The notes under the pieces: generated by a model
The model's database searches: none
Seen by the model: the letters and a program-made list of their open reading frames with translations, nothing else
What the model was told of the DNA's origin: nothing
Shown: positions 38,113 to 48,200 of the stretch, one piece after another
Layout of the letters: every line of letters begins with the position of its first letter
Numbering within the stretch: position 1 is the stretch's first letter
Origin: Aquimarina longa SW024
GTDB taxonomy: Bacteria > Bacteroidota > Bacteroidia > Flavobacteriales > Flavobacteriaceae
DNA: 64,000 nucleotides
Direction of reading: 5' to 3'
NCBI RefSeq assembly: GCF_001401755.1
Contig: NZ_AVQK01000024.1
Coordinates: 84,633-148,632 of the forward strand
Position numbers and translations under genes: made by a program

Positions 38113-38421
38113 AGATGAAGTAGTTAAAACCTGTAAAGATAAAGCTTATTTATGGGGTTATATGAATATGTATTTTTTAATCTATTTTTAGGCTATTAAA
38201 TTCTTATTAATGTTTTTTTTAAAAATAGACTATAAATCGCCTAAAATAAAAGTATTTTGTTAAAAAATCGCTAAAAATGTTAAAGAAACAAAAAAAATCT
38301 TACGAAGAAAAAAATATCAAAATAATATTTCTTTGCTCTTTACTTTAAAGATTAAAAATCAGATGATACTAATACAGATTCTAAATTTATGAAGATATAG
38401 ATTTCTTATAAGTGTTTATTT
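38113..38421. other. 309-bp gap between acyltransferase paralogues
   Basis: AT-rich, no supported reading frame. It contains the near-consensus -7 element TATCTTTA (minus strand, 38134-38141) for copy 1. No terminator for copy 2 was recognised. Confidence 0.4.
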
Positions 38422-39321
38422 TTAATCTACGAATGCTCCTTTGGGGATTTTAGCATCACGATGTTTCCATCTTCGATGAGTCCAAAGATAATATTGTGGT
38501 TGTTCTAGAATTTGTGCCTCTAATAAAGAAAGATATGTTTTGGTGATGTAGTGCTCTTCACACTCTTGTGCATTATCAGTAATTTTTATAAATTTAGCTT
38601 GGTAATATCCACGTTTTACTTTTTCTACTTTTAGATACATTACGGGCATATCTAATCTCTTTGCTAATACTTCTCCTCCTGTAATAATCGGAACTTTAAT
38701 GTCCATAAAATCGGTCCAATATAGTGCGTTTTTTAACTTAGGAGATTGATCAGATAAAAGACCATATGCAGCTATTTTTCCATTAATCTTATCTCTGGTT
38801 ATTTCTTTAATTACATTATGATGCTTTATAAGCCTAGTATTAAATTTACCCCTTATACGATGTGCTAATTTATCAAAGTGTTTATTTTTTATTTTTTTAT
38901 AAACGCCTACTATAGGGAAGTCTAGTACAAACTGTGCTGCAATAGCCCATTCATAACTAGCATAATGCCCCATTAATACAATAATACTTTTGTTTTTAGC
39001 TTGTAATTCTTTAAAAGTATGAGGATCAATTATTGTAAACCGTTTTATCATTTCTTGTTTAGAAATAGATAAACTTTTTACCATTTCTAAAAACATATCG
39101 CACATATGCTTATAAAATTTCTTTCTAATCTTATGAATTTCTGAAGTAGACTTTTCCGGAAATACTAATGTTAGATTTTTGGTAACTATTTTTTTTCGAT
39201 ATCCAATGATATGGTATACTATAATATAAATCCCAGTAGAGAATACGTATAATAATCGCCAGGGGAATTTGGAAATTATCCATAACATAGGATACACTAA
39301 ATAATATACTAATAGTTGCAT
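38422..39321 (-). CDS. LpxL/HtrB-like lipid A acyltransferase (copy 2)
   Basis: 299 residues, paralogue of the downstream copy. The same architecture is seen: membrane anchor (LVYYLVYPMLWIISKFPWRLLYVFST), catalytic GHYASYEW (HX4E), DQSPKL, and C-terminal YYLWTHRRWKHR. Differences are concentrated in the middle (substrate-facing) region, which fits different acyl chain or acceptor preference. A consensus -7 element TATCTTTG lies on the minus strand at 39343-39350, 21 bp before the start. Confidence 0.9.
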   Translation of the reverse strand: MQLLVYYLVYPMLWIISKFPWRLLYVFSTGIYIIVYHIIGYRKKIVTKNLTLVFPEKSTSEIHKIRKKFYKHMCDMFLEMVKSLSISKQEMIKRFTIIDPHTFKELQAKNKSIIVLMGHYASYEWAIAAQFVLDFPIVGVYKKIKNKHFDKLAHRIRGKFNTRLIKHHNVIKEITRDKINGKIAAYGLLSDQSPKLKNALYWTDFMDIKVPIITGGEVLAKRLDMPVMYLKVEKVKRGYYQAKFIKITDNAQECEEHYITKTYLSLLEAQILEQPQYYLWTHRRWKHRDAKIPKGAFVD

Positions 39322-39342
39322 TAATTATTAAATTAGAGCACA

Positions 39343-39350
39343 CAAAGATA
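39343..39350 (-). promoter_or_regulatory. -7 element of acyltransferase copy 2
   Basis: The minus strand reads TATCTTTG, a perfect TAnnTTTG, 21 bp upstream of the start. No TTG at a plausible -33 was seen. Confidence 0.5.
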
Positions 39351-39415
39351 TAATTATTAGAGTTTTTATATCATAAATTTTTGCTAATAACAAGGAGGTA
39401 TCTCTATCGGATTTT

Positions 39416-39442
39416 TTGAGGTAAAAATATATAGTATATTTG
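39416..39442 (+). promoter_or_regulatory. Promoter of the rhomboid gene
   Basis: TTG (39416-39418), 16-bp spacer, TATATTTG (39435-39442), with the ATG 17 bp downstream. Confidence 0.55.
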
Positions 39443-39459
39443 GTCAAAAATAGAATTAT

Positions 39460-40110
39460 ATGGCAAATTTAGATATTGTTTTAATTTTGATTATTGGAAT
39501 AAACGTAGTGGTGTCATTAAAGGGGTTTAATGATTTTTCATTTTTTGATAAATATAAATTTAATATTGGAGGAATAAGAAGAGGAGAACAGATCAGAATG
39601 TTGACTTCGGCATTTTTACATGCTGATATGATGCATTTATTCTTTAATATGTTTACATTATATTTTTTTGCTCCAGTAGTGATTGCATATCTAGATAATA
39701 TAAAATTTTTAGTAGTATATTTTGGTAGTCTATTAGTTGGGAATTTATTTTCTTTATTTTTTCATAAAAATGAATATCATTATAGCGCAATAGGAGCTAG
39801 TGGAGCAGTATCTGGAGTGATATATGCAGGGATATTATTTAGACCAGATATGAGTTTATATTTGATGTTTATTCCAATCCCTATTCCAGCATATATATTT
39901 GGGATTGGATATTTGTTATACTCAATTTTTGGGATGAAAAATAAAATAGGGAATATTGGTCATGATGCACATTTTGGAGGAGCAGTAGGAGGTTATGTCA
40001 TCACTTTAATTTTGGCTCCTTGGTTGTTTCAAGAAAACTTATTTATGATAGGTTTATTAGCTATTCCAATTATTATTCTGTTTATTTTGCAGAGGTTGGG
40101 AAAATTATAA
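39460..40110 (+). CDS. Rhomboid-family intramembrane serine protease
   Basis: 216 residues, six predicted membrane helices. The catalytic serine is in GASGAVSGVIYAG (GxSG, about residue 113) and the catalytic His in GHDAHFGGAVGGY (about 172). HADMMHLFFNMFTLYFF, the conserved helix-2 segment with H and N, is also intact. It should cleave membrane-embedded substrates at the inner membrane. Length is typical of the minimal bacterial type. The gene is isolated, sharing a bidirectional terminator with the convergent TlpA gene. Confidence 0.92.
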   Translation: MANLDIVLILIIGINVVVSLKGFNDFSFFDKYKFNIGGIRRGEQIRMLTSAFLHADMMHLFFNMFTLYFFAPVVIAYLDNIKFLVVYFGSLLVGNLFSLFFHKNEYHYSAIGASGAVSGVIYAGILFRPDMSLYLMFIPIPIPAYIFGIGYLLYSIFGMKNKIGNIGHDAHFGGAVGGYVITLILAPWLFQENLFMIGLLAIPIIILFILQRLGKL

Positions 40111-40152
40111 TATAAAAAAAGGTCTCATTCATATGAGACCTTTTTTTATATT
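40109..40152. terminator. Bidirectional terminator
   Basis: A 20-bp perfect inverted repeat (40109-40128 with 40133-40152) with a GGTCTCAT core flanked by A7 and T7 runs, 4-nt loop. It serves the + strand rhomboid gene and the - strand TlpA gene. Confidence 0.93.
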
Positions 40153-40162
40153 ATATTATGAA

Positions 40163-41299
40163 TCATAATGCTTTCTGACCTAGCAATTCCGATATTTTAT
40201 TTTCTAATGCAGCTCCTCTAAGGTTCTTAGCAATAACATTCCCTTTCTCATCAAGAATAAAAGTGGCTGGTATAGATCGTACACCATATTTTCTGGCAAT
40301 AGGTTCTTGCCAAAATTGCAAATTAGAAACATGATTCCAATTTAAATTATCATCATTAATTGCTTTAGTCCATGCTTCTTGTTTTTTATCTAATGAGACT
40401 CCAATAATATTAAGCCCTTTATCATGATATTTATTATATAAGCGGACTACATTTGGGTTTTCCATTCGGCAAGGTCTACACCAAGAAGCCCAAAAATCAA
40501 TGATTGTAATTTTTCCCATAGACTCTTTTAGAGATAACATTTTTCCTTTAGGAGTAGGAGCTGAAAAATCTTCAGCAGCTACGCCAATATCAATTTTCTT
40601 TTGAGACGCTATAGTTATAGCGTTGTTGATAAGCTGATTAAGGTTTTTTCCTAATCTAGTAGATTTTAAAGTGTCATCTACCGCAGTATATTTTGTTTTG
40701 GCTTCTTTTGCTGATATTGCTTTTAGATTTAAAAGATCAGTTATAGCCATTATAGAGATTAAAGAATTTGTGTTTTTTTCAGAAAGGTTTTTTCTAAATT
40801 GTTTTTCTTTTTCAATTAATTTTTCTCTTTGAGCAGTTATTTTTTGAACTTTATCAGACGCTCCTAATTTTGTAGCAATTTGATATTGATTATTAAGTTC
40901 TAGTTTTTCTTTAGCATATTTCTGAATAGTATTAAGATAGGTAAAGAAAAGCTCATTTTCAGAACCTCCTTTGATAATAGAAGAGCGTAAACTATCTTTA
41001 TATATAGTCATCTTAATAGGAGTATTCTCTGCTAAAAAAAGCACATTCCCTTGAGTATTATTAAATGTTAAATAATTAAAGTCATTGCTTTCTGGAGGAG
41101 GTAATACGATCTCAAATTTTTCTTGCTGTATCGCTACAGAATCAATAATTATAGGTCGCTGAGATTGACTAATAGCATTTACATATACCATAGTCCCATC
41201 TTCAAAACCAGTAGTATTAGCACTAATAGTATATCCTTTTTGATCTTTTTGACAAGCTACAAGCAGGAAAATTGTAACTAGCAATGCAATTCTTTTCAT
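40163..41299 (-). CDS. TlpA-like thiol-disulfide oxidoreductase with DUF4369 domain
   Basis: 378 residues. Lipoprotein signal with Cys at about 16 (TIFLLVACQKD). Residues about 22-120 form the beta-rich DUF4369 domain common in Bacteroidota; a helical linker follows (about 125-225); the C-terminal thioredoxin domain has DFWASWCRPCRMENP (CxxC) and the cis-Pro region GVRSIPATFILD. It probably handles disulfides in the periplasm, for instance in cytochrome c maturation, but no such genes are adjacent. Confidence 0.9.
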   Translation of the reverse strand: MKRIALLVTIFLLVACQKDQKGYTISANTTGFEDGTMVYVNAISQSQRPIIIDSVAIQQEKFEIVLPPPESNDFNYLTFNNTQGNVLFLAENTPIKMTIYKDSLRSSIIKGGSENELFFTYLNTIQKYAKEKLELNNQYQIATKLGASDKVQKITAQREKLIEKEKQFRKNLSEKNTNSLISIMAITDLLNLKAISAKEAKTKYTAVDDTLKSTRLGKNLNQLINNAITIASQKKIDIGVAAEDFSAPTPKGKMLSLKESMGKITIIDFWASWCRPCRMENPNVVRLYNKYHDKGLNIIGVSLDKKQEAWTKAINDDNLNWNHVSNLQFWQEPIARKYGVRSIPATFILDEKGNVIAKNLRGAALENKISELLGQKAL

Positions 41300-41605
41300 A
41301 GTATTTGGATTTATTGAATGTAAAAATAAAGAATCCAGTGTATATCCTCCAAAAATTAACAGTATAGAAAAAAGTAATTAGTAATAACAAATGTTATATA
41401 TACATATCAAAGATATTCATTAACAATGCTTTTGGTTTTCAAAATATATATCTATACTTAAAACCTTTATTCAAAAAGAAATCACATTATATAATACTCA
41501 GATTTTTTTACATCTTAAAAAATAATAGTTTAATTAATTGTTAAGACCTTCTAATTTACAGTATTGTTTATATTATTTTTGTAATATAGAAGGTAATCAT
41601 CAGTC
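41300..41605. other. 306-bp divergent intergenic region
   Basis: No coding potential seen. It holds the -7 element at 41574-41581 for the + strand gene and a weak TATTTTTA (minus strand, 41321-41328) for the TlpA gene. Confidence 0.4.
41574..41581 (+). promoter_or_regulatory. -7 element for the GAF-like gene
   Basis: TATTTTTG, a perfect TAnnTTTG, lies 24 bp before the ATG at 41606. No convincing -33 TTG. Confidence 0.45.
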
Positions 41606-43969
41606 ATGAGAGTTTTAAGTCAGGATTTTCCATTAGATATATGGATTAGTTTTTCAAAGTTTTTTGAATATTATAGAGAGTTGTCTAAAAGCGATAATGA
41701 ATTGGTTAAGGATAGAGCTTTACGAGTTTTGAAGATAGCAGATGAATATCCTGAATTAGAGATAGGAATAGGAGAAGAAAAAAGAGTTCATGAATTATCA
41801 CCACAGATTGACTTAATTCTAGAAGATTCTTTTGCTCAGATATTACAACAAAATGAGATAAAAATAGCTACCATTCCTTTTCATAATAGTGTACTAAAAT
41901 CCTCTAAGCGCTATCAAGATATAATTAAAGCCGCAGGTAATGATTTTGAGCCCGAAATTAAAAACCTAAACCAAGATCACTACTATATCATGGGGTGTAG
42001 TATGATTTTAGGTAGTTACTATGATTATACAATTGATTTTAGAAGACCTTTCTTTTATGATATCCCAGATGCTATGGGAATAATGAGGCATTATAGAATA
42101 ATGTATAATGGAGATTTTGTAGATATTATTAAAACAGATAAAGCTAAAGATATTACAGATGAAGATGTAGCAGAATTGCTAGATAATTTTGATAATATAG
42201 AGATTTGGAAAGAAAAATTCCCTCCGCATAGTTGGATTTTTAATGGTATTGTGATAGCTAACATGTTTGATGTAACTACTGATGTTTCTATATCTGATTT
42301 TAAAACTAGTCTTATTAAGTATGATAAAACACGAGGTGATTTTATAAGTAGTTTTCAGGAAATTTTTAGAGCGATATTTAACCTTTATGAAATCAAAATA
42401 GGTTTTTCTAATTATGATCCAGAGAATGAAGTTTTTGAAAGAGTACCTTTTAAAAACATAGATAGCTATATTCTTTATGATAGGTATTCTGCTAATTGTA
42501 AGGGTATTCTTTGTAATGGAACGTATCATTACTTATTTGATGAGTCTACTTATTTTGCAATTTCTGATGTAAAAAAATATCAAAAGGAGGCAGGAGATAT
42601 AGTGATGTATAAGAATTTGATGGCACAAGGAATAAAAAGTGCTATTATAGCTCCTATTGTTAGTGAAGGGAAATTACTAGGCGTTTTAGAAATTGTATCT
42701 CCTAATATTCATGAACTAAATAGCATTAATGCTAATAAGTTACAAGATGTTATGCCGTATTTAGTGGATTCTGTATTACGTTCTAAAAATAAAGCAGAGA
42801 ATGAGTTAGAATTAATTATTCAGCAAGAATGCACTGCTATTCATCCTAGTGTACATTGGAAATTTAAACAAGAAGCAAAACGATTTATGCGTGCGATGGT
42901 GGATGAAAACCCTGTTTCTTTTAGAGAAGTTGTTTTTGAGAATGTGTACCCATTATATGGACAAATTGATATAAAAGATTCTTCTGAGACTCGTAATCAC
43001 GCAATACAAAAAGACCTTGTGTTACAGCTAAATGGTATTTCTAAAGTGATTACTAAAGTGTTAGAGTTAGAACCATTACCTATTTATGAACAATTAAAAT
43101 ATAGAACAGATCAATATATATATGCTATTAGTGAACAGCTACAAGTAGATAGTGAACAAAAAATTATCAATTTTATTAAAAAAGAGATTACTAGCCTATT
43201 TGAACATCTTAAAGATAAAAATACGGAACTAAAAACCTTTATAAGTACTTATAATAATATGCTAAATAAAGGAATGAATACAGTATATAAGTATCGTAAA
43301 GCGTATGATGAATCGATAATGCAAATCAATAAAAAAATGGCCTCTTTGTTGGATCAAAAACAAGATGAGGCGCAAGGGATGTACCCTCATTATTTTGAGC
43401 GATTTAAATCTGACGGAGTAGAGCATAATATGTATATTGGAGAATCAATAACAAAGCAAGATAGTTTTAATAAGGTTTATTTATATAATCTAAGGTTATG
43501 GCAATTGCAGGTGATGTGTGAAATGGAAAATGCATATTATCAAATGAAAAAAGAATTGCCTGTAGAGCTAGATGTAGCATCTATGGTTTTGGTTTTTAAT
43601 ACATCCTTATCAGTTAGATTTAGAATGGATGAAAAACGATTTGATGTTGATGGAACTTATAATGCAAGATACGAAGTTGTAAAAAAGCGAGTAGATAAAT
43701 CAAAAATTAAAGGCACTAGTCAACGAGTGACAGAAAAAGGCAAGTTAGTTATTATATATTCTCAGCGTTCTGATGAAACAGAATACATAAAATATATCAA
43801 TTTTTTACAATCTAAAAATTACCTCGAAGAAGAAATTGAAATTGTAGAATTAGAAGACCTTCAGGGAGTAACAGGGTTAAAAGCATTGCGGATCAATATT
43901 TTATATCATAAGAATAAACAGGATAAAGAATACTATACATATGAAGACTTAATTAAAGAACTTGATTAA
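41606..43969 (+). CDS. Large GAF-like protein of unknown function
   Basis: 787 residues, soluble, no signal peptide or membrane helix. A GAF-like segment is visible around residues 310-405 (YFAISDVKKYQKEAG..., MAQGIKSAIIAPIVSEGKLLGVLEIVS). The C-terminal third is helical and coiled-coil-prone (LLDQKQDEAQG...), and the final ~120 residues are mixed alpha/beta. No kinase, cyclase, GGDEF or phosphatase motif was found, so if it senses a ligand the output is unknown. It converges with the HD-PycTM gene, the stops being 26 bp apart. I know it only as a Bacteroidota-type conserved protein. Confidence 0.7.
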   Translation: MRVLSQDFPLDIWISFSKFFEYYRELSKSDNELVKDRALRVLKIADEYPELEIGIGEEKRVHELSPQIDLILEDSFAQILQQNEIKIATIPFHNSVLKSSKRYQDIIKAAGNDFEPEIKNLNQDHYYIMGCSMILGSYYDYTIDFRRPFFYDIPDAMGIMRHYRIMYNGDFVDIIKTDKAKDITDEDVAELLDNFDNIEIWKEKFPPHSWIFNGIVIANMFDVTTDVSISDFKTSLIKYDKTRGDFISSFQEIFRAIFNLYEIKIGFSNYDPENEVFERVPFKNIDSYILYDRYSANCKGILCNGTYHYLFDESTYFAISDVKKYQKEAGDIVMYKNLMAQGIKSAIIAPIVSEGKLLGVLEIVSPNIHELNSINANKLQDVMPYLVDSVLRSKNKAENELELIIQQECTAIHPSVHWKFKQEAKRFMRAMVDENPVSFREVVFENVYPLYGQIDIKDSSETRNHAIQKDLVLQLNGISKVITKVLELEPLPIYEQLKYRTDQYIYAISEQLQVDSEQKIINFIKKEITSLFEHLKDKNTELKTFISTYNNMLNKGMNTVYKYRKAYDESIMQINKKMASLLDQKQDEAQGMYPHYFERFKSDGVEHNMYIGESITKQDSFNKVYLYNLRLWQLQVMCEMENAYYQMKKELPVELDVASMVLVFNTSLSVRFRMDEKRFDVDGTYNARYEVVKKRVDKSKIKGTSQRVTEKGKLVIIYSQRSDETEYIKYINFLQSKNYLEEEIEIVELEDLQGVTGLKALRINILYHKNKQDKEYYTYEDLIKELD

Positions 43970-43995
43970 CAGGATAAAATATGCTATATTATACT

Positions 43996-45177
43996 TTATT
44001 GTAAAGTATTAAATGCAATAATAAATGATAATACAGAAGTTACAATCCCTATCATAAATACAGTATAAGTGATTCTTAGTATTTTATATTTTTTATGTAA
44101 AACTTTGCCCAAAAAATAGAGATCTTTTATCATCGAATCATAGATATATTCTTTATCATCCATAAGCTCTTTCATAGCATGTGTATAGTCTTCTAATGGC
44201 ATTTTATGAAAATTGCCAAAAAACAATAAATTTACTTTTTTTTCTTCTATTTCTTTACGAGTAAACTCACCACTTGTTACATTAGGACGTGTTGCCAACA
44301 CAGATAATATTATAGATGCAATACAAAATATAATAAATATTAAAGTAGGATAAATGAGGTATTGATTAGAAGGGTTATCTAGTTTAGGTATCAAATTAGA
44401 TAAAGCAAGGGAGATGATAATTGCATTTACAGATAGAAGGATATTCGCTTTTGTATCAGCAATATCACTAAGTTTTAAATGGTTTCGTAGGGTAACTCTA
44501 AATAAGGTTTGTATTCCTTTTTCTGGATTTTCTTCTCTTGATGATTTTTTTAAAGCTTCTTTTTTTTGTTTTTTATTTTTTTTTAGGATGTCTTTTTCTT
44601 TTAGCATTTTAGAAAGATTCTCTTCTTTTTTAGGTTCCCAATTAGTAATAGCGTATTCTGTATAATAATGATGCTTATTCTTAAATAAATCAATATTTGT
44701 TTTAAGCCAATCAGAAACATTAAAATTTTTGATATTATTAAGTTTAAACTCACATCTTAATAATTCGCTAGTTTCACAAAAGTAATCTTTCGCAAAATGA
44801 GAAGCATCTGCATCTCTAATAATTTCCTCCATAAAATTAGTAGGAGTATGTTCCATTTTGGTAGCCATAATTAGGGTAGAGATTTTATTGATAATCTCTG
44901 GAGCGGTATTTTGTTTAGCTAAAAAATCATTAGCTATTGTTACACTATGTTCTTCATGATTTTCTGAACTTATAGAATATCCAGTATCATGCAATAAAGC
45001 TGTTAATAATAAGACTTCACTATCTTCATTAGATAAATTGGTGCTATCGATGATTTCTTTCGTACTTTTAAAAACTCTTTTTGTATGATCGTAATTATGA
45101 TATATACAGGAATCCGGAAGTTTTTTTTCAAAAAGTTCTGAAACAAAATTGTCAGTTTTTTCTAATAATGAAGACAT
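43996..45177 (-). CDS. HD phosphohydrolase fused to PycTM (Pycsar effector-like) domain
   Basis: 393 residues in two parts. Residues about 20-165 form an HD domain: H27 and H31 in YHNYDH, H63-D64 in ALLHDTGY, H77 in EEHS and Asp in RDADASH, i.e. a complete metal-dependent phosphohydrolase set. A Lys/Glu-rich linker (about 185-222) follows. From about 225 the sequence has the PycTM/DUF5706 signature: RNHLKLSDIADTKANILLSVNAI, two closely spaced membrane helices (about 247-300), and a third near the C-terminus (about 368-390). Pycsar TM effectors respond to cCMP/cUMP; here no pyrimidine cyclase (PycC) is nearby, and the HD fusion could hydrolyse a nucleotide instead. It is divergent from the 45232 gene across 54 bp. 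The role is inference. Confidence 0.8.
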   Translation of the reverse strand: MSSLLEKTDNFVSELFEKKLPDSCIYHNYDHTKRVFKSTKEIIDSTNLSNEDSEVLLLTALLHDTGYSISSENHEEHSVTIANDFLAKQNTAPEIINKISTLIMATKMEHTPTNFMEEIIRDADASHFAKDYFCETSELLRCEFKLNNIKNFNVSDWLKTNIDLFKNKHHYYTEYAITNWEPKKEENLSKMLKEKDILKKNKKQKKEALKKSSREENPEKGIQTLFRVTLRNHLKLSDIADTKANILLSVNAIIISLALSNLIPKLDNPSNQYLIYPTLIFIIFCIASIILSVLATRPNVTSGEFTRKEIEEKKVNLLFFGNFHKMPLEDYTHAMKELMDDKEYIYDSMIKDLYFLGKVLHKKYKILRITYTVFMIGIVTSVLSFIIAFNTLQ

Positions 45178-45231
45178 AATTAGTAGTTTTTAATAATCAA
45201 AATAATTAAAAAATAGATTGTAATTTAAATA

Positions 45232-48200
45232 ATGAATAAATATAGTAAGATTCTAATTATATGTGTTGTTTTACTACTTACTTCTTGTGCAACATATTCT
45301 CCTCATTATAAAGTCGAAAATTTTTCTAAAACATTACCTAATGTTCCGATAGAAAAAACATTTTATTTGATAGGAGATGCAGGATATGCCAAAATGGGAG
45401 AGAGTACAGTTGGATTATCAATTTTAAAAAGAGTACTAGATACAACAACAACAACAAAGAAAGATTATCTTATTTTTTTAGGTGATAATATCTATCAAAA
45501 AGGAATGCCTAAAAAAGGCACCCCAGAAAGAGGTTTAGCAACGCATAGAATAGATGCTCAGGTAGAAGCTATTAAAGAATTTAATGGTAATGTAATTTTT
45601 ATACCTGGCAATCATGATTGGTACTCTAATGGTGTAGAAGGGTTACGAAGGCAAGAAAAGTATGTAGTAGAAAAAATGAAAAATAAAAATTCTTTTTTAC
45701 CATCAAAAGGATGCCCTATCGAAGGTATAGAAGTAAGTGATAAAGTACATTTATTAATTTTAGACACACAATGGTATTTAGCAAATTGGGATAAAAACCC
45801 AACTATTAATGATAACTGCGAAATTAAAACTAGAGAAAAATTTTTTCTCGAAATAGAAGGAGAATTAAAAAAACATAGTAAGAAAACTATTTTAATAGCA
45901 ATGCATCACCCCATGTATACCAATGGTATACATGGAGGTAATTATAGTTTTAAGAAACATATTTTTCCTTTAAAGAAAAAGATACCTTTACCTATATTAG
46001 GTTCATTAGTAGCCCAGATACGGTCTCAGGGAGGGGTTTCTACACAAGATGTATCAAATGTTCATTATAATAAGTTAATGAGAAGATTGTCTACGATGAC
46101 AAGAGCATTAGATAGAGTTGTTTTTATCTCTGGGCATGAGCATTCTATGCAATATATAGATAGTGATGGTAGTAAGCAAATTGTCTCAGGTTCTGGATCT
46201 AAAAGTACACCAGTTACTCTTGGTAAAAATGGATTGTTTGCATCCTCTAATCAAGGAATTACGGTATTAGATATTTATAAAGATGGTTCTTCTACGGTTC
46301 GTTTTTTTGGAGATGATAATGGTGATCCTAAACTGGTATATCAAACTATGGTTCATCCACAAGAAAAAAAATATGAGTATAGTACTATTTCAAATTCTTT
46401 TAAACCAGAAATTTCAACATCAATTTATAGTAAAGACGAGGTCAAAAAATCAAAACTCTATCAATCAATTTGGGGAGATCATTACCGATATGTTTATGGC
46501 ACTGATATAAAAGTACCTATAGCTACATTAGATACTTTAATGGGAGGTTTTACTATTGATAGACAGGGGGGAGGGCAAGTAACACGATCTCTTCGCCTGA
46601 TTAATAAAGAAGGTAAACGATATAGTCTTAGAGCAATGCGTAAAAGCGTAACACAGTTTTTACAAAAAGGAGCGTTTAAATATACATATCTAGATGATGG
46701 ATTTGATAATACATATACTGAAGAATTGCTTTCTGATTTTTATACTTCTAGTTATCCATATGCTTTTTTAGCAGTTGGAACACTGGCAAACGCCATTGGA
46801 GTATATCATGCAAATCCTAAGTTGTACTATATTCCAAAACACCCTAGATTAGGAAAATACAACGAAAATTTTGGCAATGAGATCTATTTTTTAGAAGAAC
46901 GACCTGGTAAAGAATACAACGAAGAGATTTCTTTTGGAGAACCAGATGATATAGAGAGTACAGATGATCTTTTTGAAAGGCTTAGAAAAAGCGAAAAATA
47001 CCAAATGGATGAAGAACAATATATAAAAACGAGGCTTTTTGATATGATTTTGGGAGATTGGGATCGTCATTCAGATCAATGGAGATGGGCTCGATTTGAT
47101 ACTAAAAATAAAAAAACATATAGACCAATTCCAAAAGATAGAGATCAAGTTTTTTCTAATTATGATGGAGTCTTATTGGATGTTATTAAATTTATAGTAC
47201 CATTAACTCGAAAGTTTCAGGTATACGATGATGAATTAAAAAATGTACGATGGATTAATCAATCAGGAGAACCTCTAGATAGAGCACTAATTCAGAACTC
47301 AAGAAAAGAAATTTGGCTAGAACAAGCTAAATATATCAAAGAAAATCTTTCTGATAGCGCTATTGAAAAAGCATTTAAGGATTTACCAAAAGAACTTCAG
47401 GATGCTACAATTAGTAAAATTAAAGAAAATCTTAGAGCTAGGAGGGATGATATCGAAAATATAGCAAGTCGATACTATACATATCTATCAAAACATGTTG
47501 TAATAAAAGGAACCGATAAAAAGGATTTTTTTGAAATTATAAGAGAAAATAATAAAACTATTGTAAATGTTTCTAGAATTAAAAATGGAAAGATAAAGAA
47601 ATCATATAGTAATAGAACCTTTACAAATAAAGAAACTAAAGAAATATGGATTTATGGATTAGATGATGATGATCGATTTATAGTGAAAGGAAAAGGGAAA
47701 AATTTAATAAAGATTCGAATTATTGGAGGGCAGAATAATGATAGTTATGAAATAGAGAACGGAAAAAAAATTAAAATATATGATCATAAATCAAAACCTA
47801 ATACGGTAGTACAAAAAGGACAAGCAAAATTTATATGGAGTGATATATATAACTACAATGTTTATGATCACAATAAATACAATAAGAAAACCAATACGAT
47901 TACCCCTTTTGTAGGCTTTAACCCCGACGATGGGATAAATATTAATGTTACTGATGTGTATACCACATATGGCTTTAGAAATGATCCATATCAGAGCAAG
48001 CATAAATTTAAAGGAGCATATTATTTTCTAACAGAAGGTTATGATATATCCTATTCTGGAGAATTTATAAATACAATACATAATTGGAATTTATTACTAA
48101 ATGCAGTGTATACTAGTGAAAATTTTGCGCAGAACTTCTTCGGATTTGGTAATGAGTCTCTTAATTTAGATGATGAATTAGGAATGAATTATAATAGAGT

